A model generated the notes under the pieces. The model saw only the letters and a list, made by a program, of their open reading frames with translations. It had not been told where the DNA came from and made no database searches. Shown here piece after piece: positions 25,211-34,500 of a stretch of 64,000 bases of DNA. The stretch's first letter is position 1, and every line of letters begins with the position of its first letter. The position numbers were made by a program, and so were the translations under genes. Source of the stretch: Parelaphostrongylus tenuis (Eukaryota; Nematoda; Chromadorea; Rhabditida; Metastrongylidae); NCBI GenBank assembly GCA_019055375.1, contig JAHQIW010007165.1, positions 1-64,000 on the forward strand, given 5' to 3'.

Positions 25211-25519
25211 TAAAACGTCTGAAAAGGATAAAGCTCTCGGCGTTGATCAATCCCAGAGGGATGTGCCATGCATTCGACCTCAATTTTTAAGTTCGTTTGA
25301 GGTGATTGAATGCACATCCGGCCTTTACAATGACTCGCGGATGGCCTCCTGCTGAACCGAGTCAGTGCTGCTTATCCTCCCAGACAAGTCTGGGACCTGT
25401 CCGGTACCAATTTACCGACCCCGGAGGGATGGATGGCTTGGTAAGCCATGAGCGCGAGATCGAACCAGTGACCTCGTGTGCGACGCAGGGCACCTCTAAC
25501 CACTGAGCCACATGCGCTC
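25211..25519 (-). mobile_element. SINE family A, full-length, with target-site duplication
   Basis: The tRNA-like head on the minus strand (CGCATGTGGCTCAGTGGTTA, then GGTTCGATCTC) carries RNA polymerase III A and B boxes. A 150-bp body and a tail containing GCTTTATCC-type repeats follow. It is flanked by TGGTTACCAA at 25201-25210 and 25520-25529, a 10-bp target-site duplication. Closely related copies lie at 33721 and 59719. Confidence 0.88.
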
Positions 25520-25635
25520 TGGTTACCAACACTCCTATAGAAATTCAAAAGTTCAATACTCCTATAAAAAAAAACCAAATGTTCGACTTCCTATATACTC
25601 CGACGTTATTAATTGATATATAGAAATCGAGAGGA

Positions 25636-25853
25636 CTTATCATGATTAGCTGACGCGAGGTTGATAAAGTGGTAATAGTAGTAATTCGGTTGACGCTTTG
25701 GCGACCCAAACTCTTCACAGCCTCAAACTTGGGTAATTAAACCATTAACTGATGAAGTACCCAAGTTTGAGGCTTATAGGGATGCGGGCCGCCGAGAGGT
25801 CAGCCAAATCACTACTACTACCATTTTATCTAATCAAGATAAGATCTCTCGAC
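25636..25853. mobile_element. Inverted pair of Penelope-like terminal repeat fragments
   Basis: 25636-25736 (ATCATGATTAGCTGACGCGA, CGGTTGACGCTTTGGCGACC, AGCCTCAAACTTGGGTA) is repeated in inverse orientation at 25758-25853. It matches 13425-13510, the region 3' of the Penelope-like copy in vps-29. Each arm carries a decayed hammerhead-like motif (25688-25722 minus; 25770-25806 plus) in which the GAAA and CUGANGA boxes are mutated. Confidence 0.6.
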
Positions 25854-25859
25854 TCCTAT

Positions 25860-26235
25860 GAAATGTCCCCTCCAGCGAATGAGGCCCGGTTTTCCATCTG
25901 TTTCCTCCTAATCAAGAAGAACCAAAAAAAGCTACAACTGAGTCAACAAAAGTTCCGTAAAGCGAAGGAAGAACTCATGGGCCAGTCCAATAATGACCAT
26001 AGACATGAGGCCGACAGACTCACTGACCGACTCACCTTCTTCCTATCCAAATCCGTCGAACCACCAGCGCCTGAGAGTCGTCTGGAACAGAGTCGAAACG
26101 ATCCGACGACCCGACGGATTGCAGGAGACATCCGAGTTGCGGGAACTGAAATTTGAAATGAAATACGTTGACGCCTACGAGTCGCGCTGGTCTGCAATTG
26201 CGACCAATGCCCTCTTTCTTCCGCCATAATAGACC
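25860..26235 (+). other. Open region with coding-like frames, unrecognised
   Basis: Two overlapping plus-strand frames (25752-26156 and 25993-26229) are open. The second ends LKFEMKYVDAYESRWSAIA, which has the feel of a retrotransposon gag or coiled-coil segment. I cannot assign a family, and no flanking LTR or splice structure is visible. Confidence 0.25.
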
Positions 26236-26369
26236 GCTCCAGGATGTTGTTTAATTTCTTTGATCTACAAAAGGAGGATTGTCTTGAAGCGGCTCTAGCC
26301 CGGGGTAGATGTCGAGTTCATTGTTCGTCGATCAGCGAAGATTTGCAGAACAACGAAGTTGATTTTTGG

Positions 26370-26432
26370 AGGGTTAGCACTCTGGTAAAGGTGCGCCTCA
26401 GTACTCATGGCCTTGGTTCGACCCCACCCACT
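26370..26432 (+). repeat. tRNA-like fragment
   Basis: GGGTTAGCACTCTGG and GGTTCGACCCCACCC at tRNA-like spacing resemble A and B boxes. No credible cloverleaf. Confidence 0.4.
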
Positions 26433-26435
26433 GAC

Positions 26436-27730
26436 TAAGCAAGCCCTTAGACGTAGGAATTCCGTGATCTTTGAAGGAATCAGCGGGTTTCCGACGTCTT
26501 CTAGGATTAGAACGCGATCAATAGAATTTACTTACTTTATAGCGAGTTGGAAAAAGCACCAAAAAGATGTTCGATAGGGCTTTAAATTACTAGAGCAGTG
26601 ACGATTCTGCAAAAGTATCGATCTGATTTGAAATTCCTTTCAAGATCCCTCTGCCTGTATGTCCCTCTCTCTCTTTCTCATTCTCTTTCTCTTCATCTCT
26701 TTCTCTCTCTCTTTCTCTCTCTCCCGCTCTCTCTCTCCCTCTCTTCATTTTCTTAAGCGTCAGCGCAATTTTTATTTGAACTTCGTTACTAATAAAAAAA
26801 ACTTTTACCATCACCTGTCAACTTGGCATCTCAATTTTTCTTCTTTTTAGGTGATTTCTGTGTTTTTTTTTCTATTTTTTATGTAGATCATCGCTTTGCG
26901 AGTCTCCTACACATCGAAAATATCGTCTCTGCGGTAACTAGCTGCTCGTTTTCATATTTTTCACTGAAAAAGGCTCCATATAATTAGATTTCATCCCGTA
27001 CAAAACCGCAAAAGTGATCAATCCGACCATCTTCTAAACCTTCAGCGACTGCAGTTGATCGATCGCACAGGGCAACACGCAAGAGACGTGTGAATTTCGT
27101 TGTTCAATTAGAGTTTTTCCTCCATTTGGGAAGTAAAACCCTAGGTTTTTTGTGTTACTCTGATGCTCCATGATTCTCTCTACATGGTCATAGGTTTTTC
27201 TTGCATCTATAACTTTCCTCTACGATGAAAACTTTGAATGCGGAACGTGATCTTCTTTTCACTCATACATCGCTCTATGATAACCTTTTGAGAAACCAAT
27301 CAGAGCATCGAAATCCTCGAGATTCGGGCTATCGAATAAGTGCTAAGAGTTTGGCGAAGAGCCATGTACAAACCTCAGCCGAGCAAATAAAGCAAACTGA
27401 GTGTGAAATATAGTATTATTTTCGCTGTGACAACGTGATGAAATGCTCCCTAAATATTCAAGCATATTGTTGAAGTCTCAGAGATTTGAACTTTCGAATG
27501 GTTACCAAGTGTCTAAAAGGAAAGTCTCATCCAGCGAGGAAGGCCTTCGAACAATTGTGTACCTGCGCTGGTGCAAGTCGTCCATTGAGGGTTAAGTAGG
27601 CATAGCCTGCAACTTGTAGTAGGGTTTATTACTTGAGGTGACCTCTGTATGGTACAGAATACCGCTAGCAAAATGCACATTCATCCTGTTAACAATAATA
27701 TTTAATCAGAAGTAATGATACATGTCCCGT
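26436..27730. other. Low-complexity and dispersed repeats
   Basis: It contains the CT-rich tract at 26655-26745, an AT-rich stretch, and diverged units of the CGCTGTAACAG family between 26900 and 27510 (GAGATTTGAACTTTCGAATG and similar). No exon recognised. Confidence 0.45.
26655..26745 (+). repeat. (CT)n-rich microsatellite
   Basis: About 90 bp of pyrimidine sequence dominated by TCTCTC with scattered TTT, purine-rich on the other strand. Confidence 0.9.
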
Positions 27731-27731
27731 A

Positions 27732-27955
27732 GGCATTGTGGCCGAGTGGTTGTCATGCTCGTCACTGCGCGCGGAGCCAATTCTATCAACGCTCTCCGCG
27801 CAGCAGTCAACAACGAGCACCCTATGAAACCACAGCCAGGCTATCCTCGAGTGGGGAATTGCTAAGGAGAGCGCTCAGTCAGTATTCTACGACGTTCAAG
27901 AAGAAGACGAAAAAAAAATGAGCTGAATGCTAGAAGTATTGGGATCAGTGAAATA
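27732..27955 (+). mobile_element. SINE family B, full-length
   Basis: Head GGCATTGTGGCCGAGTGGTT resembles a class II (Ser/Leu) tRNA A-box. A hairpin of the kind that forms a variable arm follows (CTGCGCGCGGAG, CTCTCCGCGCAG). The body ends in a tail (GAATGCTAGAAGTATTGGGA) shared with 29297-29525. Confidence 0.7.
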
Positions 27956-27959
27956 GAAA

Positions 27960-28500
27960 ACGCTGTGTAAAGACGGAATTAATAAAGGGTTAAAAAAAGA
28001 ATAGAACAAAAATTGTTATCAATAAGTTGAATTTCACATCGTCATCCAAACTTATCACTCACTATACTCAGCAAGGCGAGCGATACTAGGATAAAATTTT
28101 ATCCTTTATAGAGCTCATAGATCCTTTCTTCTTGCAAAATTTCATCAATATATCATTTTCCTATCAACTTTTGTCTTGGTAATAGCACGGATTATTCTAA
28201 ATATTGCTGAGAAAAGCAGAACAGGTATCGCGGAAGATGTAGTGGATACCGCATGAATTTCCTAAAAGGGTAATTGCAAGTTCGAAGCCCTCTTGACGTT
28301 CCAAGTTCTGTATATATCTCAACATCGTTGTGCTAGATTTTTAATTGAGACTCTTACGTTAAAAAAAAGGCGAATAAGCAAGTTGGATGTGTCCCAGTAC
28401 ATGATAAGACCATTAAATGTCTTATTGGTATCTTCTGCCCTCTCCTTCTTCCCAACGTTGAAAATATCGCAGATCTATGATTAAAGAGCATTTTGTTCGG
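27960..28500. other. No recognisable feature
   Basis: AT-rich sequence with no exon, RNA or element that I can support. Confidence 0.4.
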
Positions 28501-28960
28501 ATTGTACATACATCATTGAAAGTAGACACGGAAGAGCAAAGTCTCCTCTTGCGGTTGTCGAACGCGTAGCTCCTTGATTACTTGAATTATCGGTGGTACG
28601 ACGACGTAAACCTCCCAAATGGATAACCGCCTTGTAGTGACTGGAAGGTGTACCTAGGTATCGGCCTGCAAACCACAGCGTAGGGTTGCACTTCCTAACA
28701 GAGCCACCCAAGCTGAGAAGGAGTCCGACATCTGCACTCGGAAAATCCAGCTGAGAGTAAACCATATCAAGAATGACCACTGTCTCGGTAGCCACTATTC
28801 ACTGTAAGATCTCCTCTGATCCCCAAGAGCCGCTGAATGCTCAAATGTGGTGACGACGTGGAAGTTCCGGCCAGGCTTACCTTGGAACTCCAGAGAACAG
28901 AACGGCTTAACGGGTACATTTTCATGTGCCAAGGTCTGCACAATTTGTGAAGACGGATCG
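28500..28960. repeat. Dispersed repeat shared with 41270-41540
   Basis: GGTGTACCTAGGTATCGGCC, AAGCTGAGAAGGAGTCCGAC, TCAAGAATGACCACTGTCTC and AAGAGCCGCTGAATG have diverged counterparts, in the same order, near 41290-41480. The ORFs on both strands (28481-28795 minus, 28847-29101 plus) are not conserved well enough to call a gene. Probably remnants of an unknown retroelement. Confidence 0.5.
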
Positions 28961-29296
28961 GCCAAGTATCAAAGTAAATTCAACTCCATATATAGCGCAG
29001 AAGATAGGGATCCTGGTAATGCACACGTCGTCGTCGACACAATCCGTCCCCTTCTCTTCTCCGGAATTGGGAAGTTGATGCTGGATTTGTCTGGGGAATA
29101 GTAGCTGTACTGATTTCGTACTTCAATGGGTACACGTGCATGTAATTATGCAAACCAACCATGCATTCAGTCACCATCTGCGATGTTCAATTGGATCAGA
29201 TGTATTGCACATTCGTCGGGTACTGACCAGAGCTTAGCGCTGTACCATCTTTTGATTCAGTTTCTAATTTTGACATTATCACGCCTATAGAGATGA

Positions 29297-29525
29297 ATGG
29301 GGGCTGTGGCTGGGTGGTTAGCGATGCTTGAGCGGGTTGATTCCATCAGCTCTCTTCGTTAATCAAGCAACAAACGCCCTAAGAAACCGACCAGCCTCGT
29401 ATTCTTCGAGGTAGCAAGAGGATCTGCGCGACCAGTATCTTACAACTTCCAAGAAGAAGACGAAATTTTCAAGTAAGCGATAGATAGGTGGAGATGAAGC
29501 GAATGCTAGAAGTATAGGGATCCGT
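29297..29525 (+). mobile_element. SINE family B, diverged
   Basis: Head GGGGGCTGTGGCTGGGTGGT, B-box-like GGTTGATTCC, body (CGACCAGCCTCGTATTCTTC, AAGAAGAAGACGAAA) and tail (GAATGCTAGAAGTATAGGGA) match 27732-27955. Confidence 0.65.
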
Positions 29526-29529
29526 ACAG

Positions 29530-31130
29530 CAAAATGCGAAGGTGCGTGTAAAATAAAAGCTTCGATATATCGCTTCCAGTTGTTTATTTTTTCGTCCTCA
29601 CTGAAGGTTATGTTCTGGTATTGATACATACCGATAAGATTATCCCATCAATGCTATCTTTTCCTATGTTACCGATGCCGAGAATGAGTTCAGTGTCTTC
29701 TGATCGACACCTGATACCGAACATTTGTTTCTAGCGAATCCGACGACGTACCTTGAATGTCTTTCGGGAAAACTAAGAAGGATTTGCTAAGGAGGGTTTC
29801 GATTTCGGACTTATTTCTACTATCAATTCTCTATCTCGATCATTTTTGTTTTCTCTCACTGGGCCGAATTACACTCAGGGCACCTATATGTTACGGCGAT
29901 AAATGAGAAACCGATCCCTTCCGCTGGACAAGAACTTCTCATAGGAGTGTTATTAATCATTTGAAAGCTTAAATCTCTGGCTACAGCTGCATTGGCCGGT
30001 TCTCAGACATCTTCTTTTAACTGTGTAAAATCCAAAATAAAACTATGTTCCACACGAGCACGCGTTTTTTTTTTTTGTTATCTCGCTCATATTTCGTTGG
30101 ACAAAACACCTTCTTCAGATTGCTAATACTTATTCGATAGCACAAGTCTCAAAGAAATCTAAAATCTCTTTGCTTTTGGGAAAGCTCTTTTGATAGCGCT
30201 GTAGGAGAAAGAAAATAATTGTGCTTTACACCTCGCCAGACAGAGCTTTTCATCAGACTATCAATAGTCAATCGAAACCGTAGCTTTCAATGATTTTAGC
30301 GCTGTGATTATTTACTGAGAAAGACCGTTTCACTGCAGTGTAGCAAGAAAAATAAGATGAACCCTCACATAATCGGCAAGCCTGTTTATCGGGCAACTTA
30401 TGGGCACGGTAATCAACTGATGCTCCGACGAGTTAGATATATGGGTTGTAACTTTTTCAGTGAGGGATTTTTACTCCGCTTGGAAAGAAATTCCATACAA
30501 AACGACTGACTCAGTTACCACGAAATTTTCTCTACACATTCATATGTTTTGCCATGCTTTCTGCGAATTATACGCGTGAGGAAAATGAAGGCGCACGGAG
30601 GGTGTGAAACACAATTTTATTTTGAATTTACAGCATAAAAAAGTCTTTTCAAAAAATGGTTAAGTGTAGCTGTGGTCAGAGATTTAAGCTTTCGAATAAT
30701 TACTAACACTCTTAGGAAAAATTGTTGTTCAGTGAAAGGGATCGCTTTTTTATTTTTCGCCGTCTAACATGTAAGTACCCAGTCAGCTGCTCCTCTGGGT
30801 TCGCTTCAACAACAACTTCTGAGAATTTGTAAAGCTATTACTAAGTGTAAATACTGCTCCACTAGAACGCGGTGGGGTGCCGCTAGTGTTATACTACTTG
30901 AGTTAAAATATTCGAAGTCCTTATGCAAAAGATGGAGAGCTATTCGTTTGGTTCGAAAATATGGATCCCCATACTAGAGTCAAATTTATTAATGTATTCT
31001 CAATAAACCGCAAAGTGAAGTGCCCTCACCTTTGTGCTGTTATAAAAAGACGGAATAAACGAGTTCGGCGTTCATCTATTCCTCAGGGATACGGCTCCCA
31101 GTCGAGATGGGGAAGGCATCTTTATTCCAA
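29530..31130. other. Intergenic region with dispersed repeats
   Basis: 29900-30720 holds diverged CGCTGTAACAG-family units (GAGAAACCGATCCCTTCCGC, TTCGATAGCACAAG, AAGCTTTCGAATAATTACTA). The remainder is AT-rich. No exon upstream of the DUS4 start at 31535 was seen. Confidence 0.45.
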
Positions 31131-31139
31131 CTTTTTTCT

Positions 31140-31300
31140 CGCGGCGCTTTGCTGATTCATTGAGTCAGTGTTCTTTATTCGGCTGAACTCGTCCAGCATC
31201 AATTTGCCAAGCCCAGAGGGATTGAAGACTTAATTTGCTTGCTATAGGAGATAGAACCTGTTACCATATACCCAGTACGCTATATTTTGATAAATGTGCT
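31140..31300 (-). mobile_element. Decayed SINE family A
   Basis: It retains TTGAGTCAGTGTTCTTTATT, CATCAATTTGCCAAGCCCAG and GGGATTGAAGACTTAATTTG in family order, with the tRNA-like head mostly lost. Confidence 0.45.
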
Positions 31301-31534
31301 ACACGCAGCTTTCTACATCGTTGTCATTTTTTACTAAGTGCCTTGAGTGAATTGGAAATGGAGTGGGAGATCAAAGTACAGAATTATGTTTTGTGGAATT
31401 TTTAGTCCCTATGTATGTACACACCCTTAATTTATTTCGCATAGTATCTAGTGGAGTTATACGCGTATATTTATTTAGTTGTGAACTTTTCTATTATTTG
31501 TTAAAGCACATCATTTTATAGGCTCACGATAGCT

Positions 31535-34500
31535 ATGGGCAAGCGGAAGCCTAAATTTTACTTGGCACCGATGGTACGGTATTCGAAGTAAGTGATAATT
31601 TCATAAGACATTCTTTGAATTACCTTTTCATTTGGTCGTGATCTGCAAAAAAAAATAAAGAATATTTAGTGAAGAAAGTCGTAATAAAGAGAATGATCCA
31701 GAGATACTAGATGAAAAAGTTAACAAATGAGGTTTGACATTGATTACGTCACATTAGGTAATCTAATTGACATTGGGTAATTGACACTAGGTAATCTTTT
31801 ACAAATGAGGTTTGACATTGATTACGTCACATTAGGTAATCTAATTGACATTAGGTAATTAACACTAGGTAATCTCTAACAAATGAGGTTTGACATTGAT
31901 TACGTCACTAAAATAAGCCAACGAATCACTGACGATGCCTCAAGCGATCTCTTCCTTTCATCCCATTACGGATCTTCTGCAATTTTCCATGGATTATCCT
32001 CTCCATTACTTATTTTCCTGGAATCAACTCGAGTACTCATGATTCGATGAAACATCCATTTTCTGATTTTAAGCGCTTGGTGAGCGGAAATTGAATGAAA
32101 TGCAAATTTGTAACATTTGTTGGATTGAAGTCCTATCTTGTCACAACTATTTCTGAACAAGCAATCTGAGTCAATCACATTTTTGTGATCTGTTTTTAAT
32201 GTGCTAATCTTTAGATTAGCTTTTCGACAACTTGTGCGTCTCTACGATGTCGACTGCTGCTATACACCAATGATCTACGCGAAAAGTTTCCTTGAATCAG
32301 AGCACTGTAGATCTAGCGAGTTTTCGACGATTCCAGGTGAACATCATTCTTGGTGAAAAATTCCATAGAGAGATTGGAGTCGAATCATTTTCGTTCGAAG
32401 ATGAAGTATAGGAAGGAAGTCTACTTTCAGAAGCGAGTATAATTTCCTTAGGCGAGAATCTAAAATATGATTATGTCAACTGTATTGAACGTTGTGCAAA
32501 CAGCATCCGAAAGAATGTAAAAAAATATATAGCTTTCTTATTTTGCGTGGTTGGAGCTGTGCTATCTTAGAATCTCACAACATAAAACATCATTTACTGT
32601 CACAATAACGCTATATTTCAAATCATTAAACGTATTTATTTTTACCTACCTGTCCCACACCTGCTGATCGGATCCTAGTAGTTCTCGTATTCGAACCCTT
32701 TCCTCATATCCATTTCTCATGAAAGTTCTCAAACTTTTCATTTGGGTTCTTCAGTTGTTCAAAAATTTTTGTCTTCGTTATAGATGCCGTTAGCCTTCTA
32801 ACAACCAACCGGTGCGTATCGTACCGTGCCGCGCGACGTCAAATCTCATTTAGCTATTGTAGTAGCGACGTCGCGTCTCTTGGGAAAGCAGGCGCAGACA
32901 GCCAGACATGCACGCACGGATAACGGCGAAGTTACATCTCGTGAGAAAGCAACGGCGCGACGCGGCGCCTCTCAGCATTGGACCTCACTGGTCGAAACGA
33001 CTCTTGTTCAAGCTTTAAGGTAGCCAAACAAGAGTGTCCCCACCGGAGTTGTAAAGCATGTGTTCTTCCTGCGTAAATCTGCTATCAATTTCTTAACATT
33101 GGAGAAATGAGAGTGAGTTCGGTGTGAGGTCAAACAAGCACTGTGCCCGTGATGATCAACATCGCTACCACTGCGCCACTCTCCTTCTATCACATGTATT
33201 AGGGAGAATCAACTACTTTATAAGATTTGAGTTTTCGTATATTGACGAATTTCGACGAAGTCTTAGTACTAGTAAGGGTGCCAGAATATTACTATTCAAA
33301 AACTCGTATTGATTTTCAGCAAATCTGTTGTACGATGTTGATTTAGTAAGGTAGTCAATTACTTGACATCAGACTTACTATTGGGATATGCAGATTTGAA
33401 GGACTGCTCTTGTTGAGCTGACGCAAGTTTGATTTTCTTGTTGTTTCTCTTGTTATGAAAATCAAAAAAGCAACATCCACAACAGCTAACACTAATCTTA
33501 CGTTACTCAATAAGGAAATTCCTTATGATTAACGAGTAACGGTCATGATATATGAGCGGTCATCATTGTTGCGTTCATGTATTGAAATAAATTCATATCA
33601 TCGTGAGCGCGTTCAATGAATCAACACATGTACAAAGGCGGGTATCTTCAAATTGCACAACGCCGTTGAAAGTGCTGCTGTTCTCTAGAAAATCACTATT
33701 CTTTAGAGACTATATTAGGCTACACCAGAGCGCATGTGGCGCAGTGGTTAGAGGTGCCCTGCGTCGCACACGAGGTCAATGGTTCGATCTCGCGCTCATG
33801 GCTCACCAAGCCATCCATCCCTTTGGGGTCGGTAAATTGGTACCAGACAGGTCTCAGACTCGTCTGGGAGGATAAGCAGCACTGACTCGGTTCAGCGGGA
33901 GGCCTCCGCGAGTCATTGTAAAGGCCAGATATGCATTCAATCACCTCAAACGAAGTTAGAAATTGAAGTCGAATGCATGGCGCATCCCTCAGGGATTGAT
34001 CAACGCCGAGAGCTTTTTAGCTTTTTATCCTTCAATAAATCATAGAGCAGGTTGAGAGTCTCCATCGACTGCTAGAAGGATAAAAAAATTTCAGGCTTGT
34101 ATACAACTGATGAAAATAGATTGAGAATAAAAAGTCAAAGTCTTTTAAATATAGCGAAATAAATCATACTCAGGGTAGAAAATACTTTATGTTGCTCGCC
34201 GAGAGCTTTATCCTTTATCCTTTTTATATTAGGCAGCTTTTGTGTACTATGTATTTTAGAAGATCGTCCACTGATTGTTCAGTTCGCTTCGGACGATCCG
34301 TTCATTTTTGCATCAGCTGCCGAATTAGTTTACAAGTGAGAAGCTCAATAAATTGTCTATCAGTAATCCTGCAGAGTACAATCTAACTGTCCTTATCGCG
34401 TTTCATTTCCTAGGTATTCGTCAGGAGTCGATCTCAATTGTGGATGTCCAAAAAGCCAAGTTTGTTCTAAAGGATTTGGAAGTGTTCTTCTAGATCAACC

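Noticed and set aside
31723..31908. CRISPR array
   Set aside because: Repeats are directly adjoining 78-bp tandem units without unique spacers, in an intron of a eukaryotic gene.
33721..33795. tRNA gene at the head of the SINE
   Set aside because: The head is shared by several dispersed copies with body, tail and target-site duplications, so it is a SINE.
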